Of a DNA stretch of 48,876 nt, positions 8,028-16,790 are shown piece by piece. The position numbers were made by a program, and so were the translations under genes. The notes beneath the pieces are model-generated. The model ran no database searches. It was not told the origin of the DNA and saw only the letters and a list, made by a program, of their open reading frames with translations. The stretch is from Mycolicibacter heraklionensis (GTDB taxonomy: Bacteria; Actinomycetota; Actinomycetes; Mycobacteriales; Mycobacteriaceae), in assembly GCA_001673575.1 (NCBI GenBank), contig LZME01000111.1, positions 1-48,876 on the forward strand, given 5' to 3'. How positions within the stretch are numbered: the first letter of the stretch is position 1; each line of letters starts with the position of its first letter.

Positions 8028-10900
8028 GCCAGGGCCTCCTCGGGCTGTCGTTGGACGGGATCGGGCCAGTTCGCGGGAACCGGACGCTGGCGCACCAGCT
8101 GCGGCCACCAGAACCACTTGCCCAGCAACGCCGCGATCGACGGCGTCATGAACGACCGCACGATCAAGGTGTCGAACAACAGGCCCAGACCGATGGTCGT
8201 ACCGATCTGCCCGAGGATCACCAGGGGGCTGAAGATGAAGGCTGCCATCGTTGCCGAGAACACCAGACCGGCGGCGGTGACCACAGAACCGGTGCCGCCC
8301 ATCGAGCGGATGATGCCGGTGTTGAGACCCGCGTGCATCTCCTCCTTGAAGCGGGACACCAACAGCAGGTTGTAGTCCGCCCCCACCGCTAGCAGCAAGA
8401 TGATGGCCAGTGGCACCACGACCCAGAAGAGATGAATCCCGAAGATGTACTGCCACACCAGGACCGACAAACCCACCGATGCCCCCAATGAGAGGACGAC
8501 GGTGCCGACGATGACGAAGGCGGCGACAAGGCTGCGCGTCACAACCACCATGATCAGCAGAATGAGGGCGACTGCGGCCAACGCCGAGATCAGCAGGTCG
8601 TACTTCATTCCCTCTTGGATGTCTTTATTGGTCGAGCCGATACCCGCGACATAGATCTTGGCGTCTGACATCGGTGTCGCCTTGAGGGCATCGAACACCG
8701 ACTCCTTGATGGCGTTGATGTGCGGAATCGCCCCGGGATTGGCGGGATTGCCCTGATGGGTCACGATCATCCGCGCCGCCTTGCCGTCGGGCGACAAGAA
8801 CAGCTTGAGGCCGCGCTTGAAGTCAGGGTTGTCGAAGGCCTCCGGCGGCAAGTAGAAAGTGTCGTCGTTTTTGGCATCGTCGAACGCCTTGCCCATCGCA
8901 GTGGCATTGTTCAACGCTTCTTCGCTCTGGGCATTGATGCCGCCGTTGGTCGCGAAATTCGACAGTGTCAGCTCGCGGTTGCGTTCCTGAATCGCGATCT
9001 GCGGCGGCAACAGTGCCACCAGCTGTGGTTGTAGGGCGTCGAGGTTGTCGAGGCTGGCGGTGATGTTGCCGAACTTCTCGGACAGCTCGGAGATCCCGTC
9101 CAGCGAGTCGAACACCGAGCGCAGCGCCCAACACATGGGGATGTCGAAGCAGTGCGGCTCCCAGTAGAAGTAGTTGCGCAGGGGGCGGAACTGGTCATCG
9201 AAATCGGCGAGTTTGTCGCGCAGCGCGTTCATCGTCGTGACGGTGTCGTGGAACGCCTCGGTTTGTTCGTGGGTGACCGCGGCGCTCTGCTGCTGCAGGG
9301 CGAGCTGTTGCCTGAGTACGGCGATCGTGTTGTCGATCTCTCCGGCCTGCTTCAGCAGATCGTTGGCTCGGTCCTTCTGGTAGTCGAGGTTCATGATCTG
9401 GCTCGCGCTCGATGCGCTGATCTGGAATGGAATGGAGCTGTGCGTGATCGGCGTTCCGAGTGGTCTCGTGATGGACTGCACCAGTGCGATTCCCGGTGTG
9501 TGGAGCACTGCCTTGGCCGCACGTTCGAGTATCAGCATGTCGGCCGGGTTGCGCATGTCGTGATCGGTCTCGATCATCACCAACTCGGGATTGATCCGCG
9601 CTTCGGTGAAGTGGCGTTCGGCGGCCTCCATTCCGACGACACCGGGTGCGCTGGCGGGGATGTAGGGCCGGTTGTCGTAGCTGGTCTGGTAGCCGGGCAA
9701 CGCGAACACGCCGATGAGCGCAACCATGCCGGTGACCACCAGGATCGGCCCGGGCCAGCGCACGATTGCGGTGCCGATCTTCCGCCAGCCCCGCGTCCGT
9801 TGAGCGACCTTGGGCTCCATCAGTCCGAACCGGGTGGCGATCAACAACACGGCGGGCCCCAGCGTCAGGGCGGCCGCCAAGGTCACGAGAACACCGATGG
9901 CAGCCGGGATCCCGAGTGTCTGGAAATAGGGGAGCCGGGTGAAGCCCATGCACGCGACCGCGCCGGCGATGGTCAATCCCGATCCGACCATGACGTGGAC
10001 GGTGCCGCGCCACATGTCGTGATAGGCCGCGATCCGGTCCATCCCCTTGCCACGCGCCTCTTGGTAGCGCCCGACGACGAAGATCGCATAGTCGGTCCCG
10101 GCTGCAATAGCCAAGAGTGTCAAGAGATTCGTCGCGTAGGTGGACAGGCCGATGACGCCGGAGTGGGCGAGGACCGCGACGACGCCCCGTGCCGCCATGA
10201 GCTCGACGGCCACCGTCAGCAAGACGATCGCCATCGTCACAACGGAGCGGTAGACGAACAGCAGCATGAGGCCGATGACCAGGAAGGTGATCGCGGTGAC
10301 CTCGTGGGTACCGGCGCTGCCGACCTCGAAGTTGTCCGTCACCAGCGGCGACGCGCCGGTGACGTAGGCCTTGATGCCGGGCGGGGGTGGCGTGGCGTCG
10401 ACGATCTTGCGGACGGCGTCGACGGATTCGTTCGACATCGCTTCGCCCTGATTGCCGCGCAGATAGATCTGGGTAAGGGCCGCTTTGCCGTCTTTGCTCT
10501 GTGAGCCGCCGGCGGTCAGCGGGTCGCCCCAGAAGTCCTGGACGTGCTCGACGTGTTCGGTGTCGGCCTGCAGCTTCTTCACCAGGCCGTCGTAGTACTC
10601 GTGTGCTTCGGGCCCCAGTGGCTGATCGCCCTCAAGCGCGATCATGGCCGCACTGTCGGAATCGAATTCGCCGAAGACCTGCCCGATGTGTCGCATCGCG
10701 AGAATGCCCGGCGCGTCAGGCGCGTTCTGCCCGACTGAGCGTTCCCAGCCGACAACCTCGAGCTGGGGTGCGATGGCGTTCGAAACGGCAGCGATGGCGA
10801 TCCAGATCAACAGGATCGGTAAGGACATCCTCCGGATGAGCCGGGCAGGCAGGCTGCCGTCGTGGGCGTCGGGAGCGGTGTCGGCGTGCTGGCCGCTCAT
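8024..10900 (-). CDS. MmpL-family RND transporter
   Basis: The 958-residue protein has two repeated halves, each a large periplasmic loop followed by a bundle of membrane helices. Each bundle carries the Asp-Tyr pair used in proton coupling: GTDYAIFVVGRYQEARGKGM in the first half and GADYNLLLVSRFKEEM in the second. The first loop contains VYRSVVTMAIV at its end and the N-terminus is cytoplasmic. These features place it with the MmpL4/MmpL5 type that exports siderophores, lipids or drugs. The ATG at 10900 overlaps the mmpS stop (ATGA); an upstream start at 10918 is less likely. It lies in the module tetR | mmpS-mmpL-DUF5078. The cargo is not deducible. Confidence 0.9.
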   Translation of the reverse strand: MSGQHADTAPDAHDGSLPARLIRRMSLPILLIWIAIAAVSNAIAPQLEVVGWERSVGQNAPDAPGILAMRHIGQVFGEFDSDSAAMIALEGDQPLGPEAHEYYDGLVKKLQADTEHVEHVQDFWGDPLTAGGSQSKDGKAALTQIYLRGNQGEAMSNESVDAVRKIVDATPPPPGIKAYVTGASPLVTDNFEVGSAGTHEVTAITFLVIGLMLLFVYRSVVTMAIVLLTVAVELMAARGVVAVLAHSGVIGLSTYATNLLTLLAIAAGTDYAIFVVGRYQEARGKGMDRIAAYHDMWRGTVHVMVGSGLTIAGAVACMGFTRLPYFQTLGIPAAIGVLVTLAAALTLGPAVLLIATRFGLMEPKVAQRTRGWRKIGTAIVRWPGPILVVTGMVALIGVFALPGYQTSYDNRPYIPASAPGVVGMEAAERHFTEARINPELVMIETDHDMRNPADMLILERAAKAVLHTPGIALVQSITRPLGTPITHSSIPFQISASSASQIMNLDYQKDRANDLLKQAGEIDNTIAVLRQQLALQQQSAAVTHEQTEAFHDTVTTMNALRDKLADFDDQFRPLRNYFYWEPHCFDIPMCWALRSVFDSLDGISELSEKFGNITASLDNLDALQPQLVALLPPQIAIQERNRELTLSNFATNGGINAQSEEALNNATAMGKAFDDAKNDDTFYLPPEAFDNPDFKRGLKLFLSPDGKAARMIVTHQGNPANPGAIPHINAIKESVFDALKATPMSDAKIYVAGIGSTNKDIQEGMKYDLLISALAAVALILLIMVVVTRSLVAAFVIVGTVVLSLGASVGLSVLVWQYIFGIHLFWVVVPLAIILLLAVGADYNLLLVSRFKEEMHAGLNTGIIRSMGGTGSVVTAAGLVFSATMAAFIFSPLVILGQIGTTIGLGLLFDTLIVRSFMTPSIAALLGKWFWWPQLVRQRPVPANWPDPVQRQPEEALA

Positions 10901-11343
10901 GCCGTCTTGTCCAGGCACGCGATGTATCCGTTCACGTGGTTCGTAGACCTTTCATCCGTGACGACGCCGTTGACGGTGATTCGGCAGCCGATGGTGTTGC
11001 CGTCGCCCTGTGCGCGAAGGTCGGCGTACATAGTCGGGTCGTCGGTGGTCAGCGCCTGTGACCACGGCAACGGGACGTTCTCGACGCGTTGCGGCTGGGC
11101 GTTGATGTCCAGAAAGTTGATGGTGGCCACGGAACCGGGCGAACCGAACACCTCGAACAACACCTGTTTAGGGTTGTAGCCGGTGTTCTCCAAGGCCTCT
11201 GAGCCGGGCCTCGAGATTTCGTTGTTCGAGCCGAAGATGCCGCGCAGTCGGTCGACGCTGAACCCGACCAGAGCGACCACCACGATCGCCACGATCGCCA
11301 CCCACTGCCGACGGATCAATTTGGTTACCGAAAACTTCTTCAC
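10897..11343 (-). CDS. MmpS-family accessory membrane protein
   Basis: The 148-residue product has one membrane anchor (residues 13-33, WVAIVAIVVVALVGFSVDRL) and a periplasmic beta-sandwich domain. Family segments are KQVLFEVFGSPGSVATINFL, WSQALTTDDPTMYADLRAQG and IGCRITVNGVVTDER. MmpS proteins work with the MmpL encoded next to them as periplasmic adaptors. The start is GTG at 11343 with GAAAGG seven bases upstream. It is the first gene of the export operon and is divergent from the tetR gene, with a shared operator-like palindrome between them. Confidence 0.9.
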   Translation of the reverse strand: MKKFSVTKLIRRQWVAIVAIVVVALVGFSVDRLRGIFGSNNEISRPGSEALENTGYNPKQVLFEVFGSPGSVATINFLDINAQPQRVENVPLPWSQALTTDDPTMYADLRAQGDGNTIGCRITVNGVVTDERSTNHVNGYIACLDKTA

Positions 11344-11405
11344 AACAAAGCCTTTCGACGCCGCGCTGACGATCCCCCCGAATGCGATGCGGTGAAATTG
11401 TCACG

Positions 11406-11433
11406 TAGGATGGAAACGGTACGGTACCGTGCC
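11406..11433. promoter_or_regulatory. tetR/mmpS intergenic operator and -10 candidate
   Basis: The sequence GGTACGGTACCGTGCC at 11418-11433 is an interrupted palindrome with a perfect ten-base core, ACGGTACCGT. It sits in the gap between divergent tetR and mmpS genes, exactly where a TetR repressor usually binds. A TAGGAT at about 11406-11411 is a good plus-strand -10 for tetR, so binding would cover the tetR start site and probably the mmpS promoter as well. The assignment to this TetR is by position. Confidence 0.55.
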
Positions 11434-11465
11434 GATGGATCGCAACTTGGTTGACATCTGCGCAA

Positions 11466-11504
11466 ATGGCTGCTCTCGCGGAACAACCGCGGCGCGCTGG
11501 GTAA
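11466..11504 (+). other. Possible 12-codon leader ORF upstream of tetR
   Basis: An ATG at 11466 opens a 12-codon frame (MAALAEQPRRAG) ending at TAA 11502-11504. The stop overlaps the ribosome-binding-like AAGGGG at 11503-11508 that precedes the inferred tetR start. Either it is a leader peptide coupled to tetR or it is the original tetR 5' end separated by a one-base shift. No homology is claimed. Confidence 0.3.
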
Positions 11505-11514
11505 GGGGACGACG

Positions 11515-12123
11515 ATTTCCAAAGACTGTGGCGACGGCTCGGTATGCCCGTGGAGCGAGCGGGAGGCCGAGCTGTTGGCGATCACCCTGGAGTTGCTGCA
11601 GGAGCATGGATACGACCGACTCACCGTCGAAGCCGTCGCGATCAGGGCCAAGGCCAGTAAGGCCACCATGTATCGGCGTTGGCCGACGAAGGCGGACCTG
11701 GTGCTCGCAGCGTTCATAGAAGGAACCCGCGCGTCGGCCAGCCCGCCGAATACCGGCTCACTGCGTGGCGACCTGCTGGAGATCGGCAGTTGGACCCGTG
11801 GCCAAGCGCTGGAACACATGCGCACTATGCGCGCGGTGCTGAACGAGATGTCACACAGCCCCGCCTTGCAGGAGGCGATGCAGCAGAAATTCGTCCAGCA
11901 TCGCAACCTTGTGATGGACACCGTGCTGGCCGATGCCGTCGCGCGCGGTGAGATCGAGGCCTCGGCGATCAACCAGGAGCTCTACGATCTACTGCCGGGC
12001 TACCTGGTGTTTCGGGCACTGGTTTCCGATCGGCCGCCGACGGAGGAAACGGTCCGTGTTGTGGTCGACGAGGTGCTCCTGCCCAGCCTGCGGGCCAAGA
12101 CTGGCGGGCGACAGCCGACCTAG
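11515..12123 (+). CDS. TetR-family regulator with apparent ATT start
   Basis: TetR regulator of about 202 residues. The DNA-binding domain is clear: WSEREAELLAITLELLQEHG, then LTVEAVAIRAKASKATMYRR and WPTKADLV; the C-terminal ligand domain is normal in size. The conserved first helix begins upstream of the only ordinary start (TTG at 11575). Reading upstream in frame there is no ATG, GTG or TTG before the stop at 11452. An ATT at 11515 is preceded by AAGGGG (11503-11508) with a six-base gap, ideal spacing, and would give a normal N-terminus (ISKDCGDGSVCPWSE). Alternatively a one-base shift near 11502 joins it to the ATG at 11466. It is divergent from mmpS and probably represses the mmpS-mmpL-DUF5078 operon. 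Confidence 0.8.
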   Translation: MSKDCGDGSVCPWSEREAELLAITLELLQEHGYDRLTVEAVAIRAKASKATMYRRWPTKADLVLAAFIEGTRASASPPNTGSLRGDLLEIGSWTRGQALEHMRTMRAVLNEMSHSPALQEAMQQKFVQHRNLVMDTVLADAVARGEIEASAINQELYDLLPGYLVFRALVSDRPPTEETVRVVVDEVLLPSLRAKTGGRQPT

Positions 12124-12143
12124 TCACCGTCCGGCAGTAGGAA

Positions 12144-13811
12144 TTACGACGATGCCCGGCCCCGCTCCGCCCGGTAGCGGCGCACCAGCGCGTCGGTGGA
12201 ACTGTCGGTCTGGGGCTGCGGGGCGGCGTCGTCGGTGAGTACCGGCAGCAGCGCCTTGGCCTGCGTCTTGCCCAGCTCCACGCCCCACTGGTCGAAGGAG
12301 TCGATGCCCCACACCACACCCTCGGTGAACACCTGGTGTTCGTAGAGCGCGATCAGCTGGCCCAGCACCGACGGCGTCAGTTGGGTAGCCAGAATCGAGG
12401 TCGTCGGGCGGTTGCCGGGCATGACCTTGTGCGGCACGACATCCGCGGGGGTGCCTTCGGCGGCGATCTCTTCGGCGCTCTTGCCGAACGCCAGCACCTG
12501 GGTCTGGGCGAAGAAGTTGCTCATCAACAGGTCGTGCATGCTGCCGGTACCGTCCGCGGTCGCTAGGTCGTCGACGGGTTGGGAGAAGCCGATGAAGTCG
12601 GCCGGTATCAGCCGGGTGCCCTGGTGCAGCAGTTGATAGAACGCATGCTGGCCGTTAGTTCCCGGCTCGCCCCAATAGATTTCACCGGTATCGGTGCTGA
12701 CCGGTGTGCCGTCGGCGCGGGTCGACTTGCCGTTGGATTCCATGGTGAGCTGCTGCAGGTAAGCCGCGAAGCGGTCCAGATCGCCTGCGTAGGGCAGCAC
12801 CGCGCGGGACTGAGCGCCGAAGAAGTTGGAGTACCACACCCCGATCAGGCCCAGCAGCGCCGGCGCATTGGATTCCAAAGGCGCGGTACGGAAGTGCTCG
12901 TCGACGATATGGAAACCGGACAAGAACTCCGCGAAGCGCTCCCGGCCGATGACGGCCATCACCGACAGTCCGACCGCCGAATCCACTGAGTACCGGCCGC
13001 CGACCCAGTCCCAGAACCCGAACATGTTCGCGGTGTCGATGCCGAACTCCTCGACCAGCGCAGCGTTGGTGGAGACCGCTACGAAATGCTTGGACACCGC
13101 GTCGTCGCCCAGCGCGTCGGTAAGCCAGCGGCGCGCCGCAGTGGCGTTGGTCAGCGTCTCCAAGGTCGAGAACGTCTTGGAGGCGACGACGAAAAGTGTG
13201 GTGGCCGGATCCAAGCCGGCCAGTTTCGCGGTCAGGTCCGCCGGGTCGACGTTGGAGACGAACCGTGCCGAGATGCCGGCGTCGGCGTAGTGGCGCAATG
13301 CCCGGTCCACCATCACCGGACCCAGATCCGAGCCGCCGATACCGATATTGACCACGGTCTCGAGGCGCTTGCCGGTGGCGCCGGTCCATGCGCCGCTGCG
13401 CAACCGGTCGGTGAAATCGCCCATCGCGTCGAGCACCGCGTGGACGTCGGCCACGACATCCTGGCCGTCGACGTGTAGATCGGCGTTGCGCGGCAGCCGC
13501 AACGCGGTGTGCAGCACCGCCCGGTCCTCGGAGGTGTTGATGTGCACCCCGGCGAACATCGCATCGCGCCGGTCCTCCAGGCCGGCCGTCCGGGCCAGAT
13601 CGACCAGCAGGCGCACGGTCTCGGAAGTGATGCGGTGCTTGCTGTAGTCGATGTAGAGATCACCGACGGTGGCGGTGAACCGTGAGCCGCGTTCGGGATC
13701 GTCAGCGAAGAACTCACGCAGGTGGGTGTCGCCGATCTGCTGGTGATGCTTGCGCAACGCGTTCCAGGCCGGGGTGGTGGAGATGTCCGGGATCTGGGAA
13801 ACGGGGCTCAT
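12144..13811 (-). CDS. pgi: Glucose-6-phosphate isomerase
   Basis: The 555-residue enzyme interconverts glucose 6-phosphate and fructose 6-phosphate in glycolysis and gluconeogenesis. Visible landmarks include [18 protein letters not shown], the phosphate-binding loop [16 protein letters not shown], the active-site block [20 protein letters not shown] (Glu and His), and the C-terminal [12 protein letters not shown] with the catalytic lysine. Length and motifs are normal. It is on the minus strand and converges with tetR, whose stop is 20 bases away. Position matches M. tuberculosis Rv0946c. Confidence 0.97.
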   Translation of the reverse strand: MSPVSQIPDISTTPAWNALRKHHQQIGDTHLREFFADDPERGSRFTATVGDLYIDYSKHRITSETVRLLVDLARTAGLEDRRDAMFAGVHINTSEDRAVLHTALRLPRNADLHVDGQDVVADVHAVLDAMGDFTDRLRSGAWTGATGKRLETVVNIGIGGSDLGPVMVDRALRHYADAGISARFVSNVDPADLTAKLAGLDPATTLFVVASKTFSTLETLTNATAARRWLTDALGDDAVSKHFVAVSTNAALVEEFGIDTANMFGFWDWVGGRYSVDSAVGLSVMAVIGRERFAEFLSGFHIVDEHFRTAPLESNAPALLGLIGVWYSNFFGAQSRAVLPYAGDLDRFAAYLQQLTMESNGKSTRADGTPVSTDTGEIYWGEPGTNGQHAFYQLLHQGTRLIPADFIGFSQPVDDLATADGTGSMHDLLMSNFFAQTQVLAFGKSAEEIAAEGTPADVVPHKVMPGNRPTTSILATQLTPSVLGQLIALYEHQVFTEGVVWGIDSFDQWGVELGKTQAKALLPVLTDDAAPQPQTDSSTDALVRRYRAERGRASS

Positions 13812-13860
13812 ACCCCGACATTAGCGGCGGGTCGCCGGCGCCGGTACGGCGCCGGACGTA

Positions 13861-13936
13861 CCCGCGGCGATCGCAAGCGCGGCGGAGCCGGGCGCAGCGG
13901 GTCGTCGCCATCAGACCCGCGGCGATCGCAAGCGCG
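13861..13936. repeat. Family A repeat, one full and one partial unit
   Basis: The unit starting CCCGCGGCGATCGCAAGCGC at 13861 begins again at 13916, a period of 55 bases; the second unit stops after about 21 bases. Over 50 bases the first unit differs at only about five positions from the reverse complement of the repeats at 26714-26818. It lies between the pgi start and the chorismate mutase stop, both minus strand. Confidence 0.75.
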
Positions 13937-13943
13937 CTAAGGC

Positions 13944-14207
13944 CTAGTGGCCGAGCCGGCCGCGGCCGAGCCGCAGCAACAACATCGCCAGATCCTTGCC
14001 GTCCTGGCCAAGCTCGCTGTAGCGCTCGAGCACCTTCATCTCGCGGCTGTGCACCAGGCGGGTGCCGCCGGACGCCATCCGGGCCTTACCGATCTCCTGC
14101 GAGATCTCGGTGCGGCGCTTCACCGCGGCCAGGATCTCGGCGTCGAGCCGGTCGATCTCGTGGCGCAGCTCATCAATGTCGGGCAGCTGTTGGGGTTGGG
14201 CAGACAT
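13944..14207 (-). CDS. Chorismate mutase (short AroQ type)
   Basis: The 87-residue, all-helical product (LPDIDELRHEIDRLDAEILA, then RRTEISQEIGKARM and RLVHSREMKVLERYSELG) is the small intracellular AroQ-type chorismate mutase. It converts chorismate to prephenate for Phe/Tyr synthesis. Its size and ending (LLRLGRGRLGH) fit the M. tuberculosis Rv0948c subclass, which has low activity until it binds DAHP synthase. The ATG at 14207 with GGAG nine bases upstream is preferred to the TTG two codons earlier. It lies between pgi and uvrD1 as in M. tuberculosis; the intervening mycolyltransferase-like pseudogene of that species is not seen here. Confidence 0.92.
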   Translation of the reverse strand: MSAQPQQLPDIDELRHEIDRLDAEILAAVKRRTEISQEIGKARMASGGTRLVHSREMKVLERYSELGQDGKDLAMLLLRLGRGRLGH

Positions 14208-14278
14208 GATCAAAACTCCAGGTTCTCGCTGTTGGTGGATTCTGGTCCCATCGGCGATCCGGCCTCACACAACAGACG

Positions 14279-14347
14279 AGCCCCGGGTCGGCGAAGCGGA
14301 CCGCGGGGCTTGGCGTTGCAGCTAAACCACGGGCACCGCTGACCGGT
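14279..14347. other. Two hairpins in the divergent chorismate mutase-uvrD1 gap
   Basis: AGCCCCGGGTC (14279-14289) can pair with GACC and CGGGGCT (ending at 14310), making an eleven-pair stem with one bulged base. A second imperfect stem, ACGGGCACCG with CGGTACCCGT, follows at about 14329-14353, then a run of seven A. Neither is followed by a T run on either strand, so they are not simple terminators of the flanking genes, which point outward. They could be 5'-leader structure or binding sites. Confidence 0.35.
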
Positions 14348-14452
14348 ACCCGTAAAAAAATCGACGCTGCATGTCGAGCACGCACCGAGTCTGCCACTAA
14401 GGGCAGTGCCAGCGCAAAGACTGTCGCCGGGCGGCGGTACGTTGGGGGCGCT

Positions 14453-16771
14453 ATGAGCTTGCACGCCAGTCCGCAGACCGACCACCTCCTCGATGGGCTC
14501 AACCCGCAGCAACGGCGGGCCGTGCTGCACGAGGGCTCCCCGCTCTTGATCGTGGCCGGAGCCGGCTCGGGCAAGACCGCGGTGCTCACCCGGCGCATTG
14601 CCTACTTGCTGGCCGCCCGCGACGTCGGCGTCGGCCAGATCCTGGCGATCACCTTCACCAACAAGGCCGCCGCCGAGATGCGTGAGCGGGTGTCGAGTCT
14701 CGTCGGACCCCGGGCCCGGGTGATGTGGGTATCGACGTTTCACTCCACCTGTGTGCGGATCCTGCGTAACCAGGCCTCGGTCGTCCCCGGTCTGAACTCG
14801 AACTTCTCGATCTATGACGCCGACGATTCGCGGCGGCTGCTGCTGATGATCGGCCGAGACATGGGCCTGGACGTAAAGCGGCATTCGCCGCGGTTGCTGG
14901 CCAATGCGATCTCCAACCTGAAGAACGAGCTGATCGACCCGGACCGTGCGCTGGCCGACCTCACCGAGAGCTCCGATGACCTGAGCCGGGTGGTGGCCTC
15001 GGTCTACGCGGAGTATCAGCGCCGGCTGCGGTCGGCCAACGCGCTGGATTTCGACGACCTGATCGGTGAGACGGTCGCGATTCTGCAGGCGTTCCCCGAA
15101 ATCGCTCAGCACTACCGGCGCAGATTCCGGCACATCCTGGTCGACGAATATCAGGACACCAACCATGCCCAGTACATGCTGGTGCGCGAGCTCGCGGGGC
15201 ACTCCGTCGAAGGCGGGCAGTCCGACGACATCCCCCCGGCGGAACTGTGCGTGGTCGGTGATGCCGATCAGTCGATCTATGCCTTCCGCGGCGCCACCAT
15301 CCGCAACATCGAGGATTTCGAGCGCGACTACCCCAACGCGACCACCATCCTGCTGGAGCAGAATTACCGCTCCACGCAGAACATCCTCTCGGCAGCCAAC
15401 GCGGTGATCGCCTACAACTCCGGGCGCCGGGAGAAGCGACTGTGGACCGACGCCGGTGACGGCGAGCTGATCGTGGGCTACGTCGCCGACAACGAACACG
15501 ACGAGGCGCGGTTCGTCGCGCAGGAGATCGATGAGCTGACCGATTCGGGCGCGGTCAACTACAGCGACGTCGCGGTGTTCTACCGCACCAACAACGCGTC
15601 GCGGTCGCTGGAAGAGGTGTTCATCCGCAGCGGTATCCCGTACAAAGTCGTTGGCGGCGTGCGCTTCTACGAACGCAAAGAGATCCGCGACATCATCGCC
15701 TACCTGCGAGTGCTCGACAATCCCGGCGACGCGGTCAGCCTGCGACGCATCCTCAACACCCCACGCCGCGGTATCGGCGACCGTGCGGAGGCGTGCGTAT
15801 CGGTGCACGCGGAGAACACCGGTACCGGATTCGCCGCCGCGCTGGCTGCCGCCGCCGAGGGCGGCGTACCGATGCTCAACAGCCGTTCGCAGAACGCGAT
15901 CGCCGCCTTCGTGGCGATGCTCGAGGAGTTGCGGGCGCACCTGAACACCTGCGACGACGACCTCGGCTCTCTGGTGGAGCTGGTGCTGGACCGCACCGGC
16001 TACCGCACCGAGCTGGAGGCCTCGACCGATCCGCAGGATCTGGCCCGCCTCGACAACATCAACGAACTCGTCAGCGTCGCACACGAATTCAGCATCGACC
16101 GGGCCAATGCGCTCGCCGACCAGGACAGCATCCTCGAGGAGGAGGACGTGCCTGATGTCGGGGTGCTGGCGGCGTTTCTGGAGCGGGTGTCGCTGATCGC
16201 CGACACCGACGAGATCCCCGAGCACGGGTCAGGCATGGTCACCCTGATGACGTTGCACACCGCCAAAGGGCTGGAGTTCCCGGTGGTGTTCGTCGTCGGC
16301 TGGGAGGACGGCATGTTCCCGCACATGCGCTCACTGGGGGATGCCCGCGAGCTGTCCGAAGAACGCCGGCTGGCCTACGTCGGCCTGACCCGGGCGCGGC
16401 AACGGCTGTACCTGAGCCGGGCCAAGGTGCGTTCGTCGTGGGGCCAGCCCATGTTGAACCCGGAGTCGCGATTCCTGCGGGAGATCCCGCAGCAGCTCAT
16501 CGACTGGCGCCGGACCGACGTAACGGCCGCACCGAGCGCCCCGGTCAGCGGCGCCGGCCGGTTCGGGACCCCGAGACCGGCACCGAGCCGATCGGGCAAC
16601 CGGCCGTTGCTGGTGTTGGCGCCGGGGGATCGGGTCACGCATGACAAGTACGGCCTGGGCCGGGTGGAGGAAGTCTCCGGGGTGGGCGAGTCGGCGATGT
16701 CGCTGATCGACTTCGGCAGTTCCGGGCGGGTCAAGCTGATGCACAACCATGCGCCGGTGACCAAGCTTTAG
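14453..16771 (+). CDS. uvrD1: ATP-dependent DNA helicase UvrD1/PcrA
   Basis: The 772-residue superfamily 1A helicase has the Q-motif region LNPQQRRAVLHEGSPLLIVA, Walker A AGAGSGKT (residues 35-42), motif Ia ITFTNKAAAEM, Walker B LVDEYQDTN, motif III VGDADQSIYAFRGA, motif IV LEQNYRST, motif V TLMTLHTAKGLEFPVVFVVG and motif VI RRLAYVGLTRARQRL. It unwinds DNA 3' to 5' in nucleotide excision repair and replication restart. The C-terminal end (GDRVTHDKYGLGRVEEV, ending HAPVTKL) is the tudor-like tail; in M. tuberculosis UvrD1 this region contacts Ku and RNA polymerase (from memory). Start ATG 14453 gives the family length. Position matches Rv0949. Confidence 0.96.
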   Translation: MSLHASPQTDHLLDGLNPQQRRAVLHEGSPLLIVAGAGSGKTAVLTRRIAYLLAARDVGVGQILAITFTNKAAAEMRERVSSLVGPRARVMWVSTFHSTCVRILRNQASVVPGLNSNFSIYDADDSRRLLLMIGRDMGLDVKRHSPRLLANAISNLKNELIDPDRALADLTESSDDLSRVVASVYAEYQRRLRSANALDFDDLIGETVAILQAFPEIAQHYRRRFRHILVDEYQDTNHAQYMLVRELAGHSVEGGQSDDIPPAELCVVGDADQSIYAFRGATIRNIEDFERDYPNATTILLEQNYRSTQNILSAANAVIAYNSGRREKRLWTDAGDGELIVGYVADNEHDEARFVAQEIDELTDSGAVNYSDVAVFYRTNNASRSLEEVFIRSGIPYKVVGGVRFYERKEIRDIIAYLRVLDNPGDAVSLRRILNTPRRGIGDRAEACVSVHAENTGTGFAAALAAAAEGGVPMLNSRSQNAIAAFVAMLEELRAHLNTCDDDLGSLVELVLDRTGYRTELEASTDPQDLARLDNINELVSVAHEFSIDRANALADQDSILEEEDVPDVGVLAAFLERVSLIADTDEIPEHGSGMVTLMTLHTAKGLEFPVVFVVGWEDGMFPHMRSLGDARELSEERRLAYVGLTRARQRLYLSRAKVRSSWGQPMLNPESRFLREIPQQLIDWRRTDVTAAPSAPVSGAGRFGTPRPAPSRSGNRPLLVLAPGDRVTHDKYGLGRVEEVSGVGESAMSLIDFGSSGRVKLMHNHAPVTKL

Positions 16772-16790
16772 CGCGCCGTCGGCTTACGAG

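Noticed and set aside
14329..14360. Intrinsic terminator suggested by a stem next to seven A residues
   Set aside because: On the strand where the run reads as T it precedes the stem instead of following it, so it cannot end transcription in the usual way.
14210..16225. 671-codon open frame on the minus strand
   Set aside because: Complement of uvrD1, whose helicase motifs are all intact.
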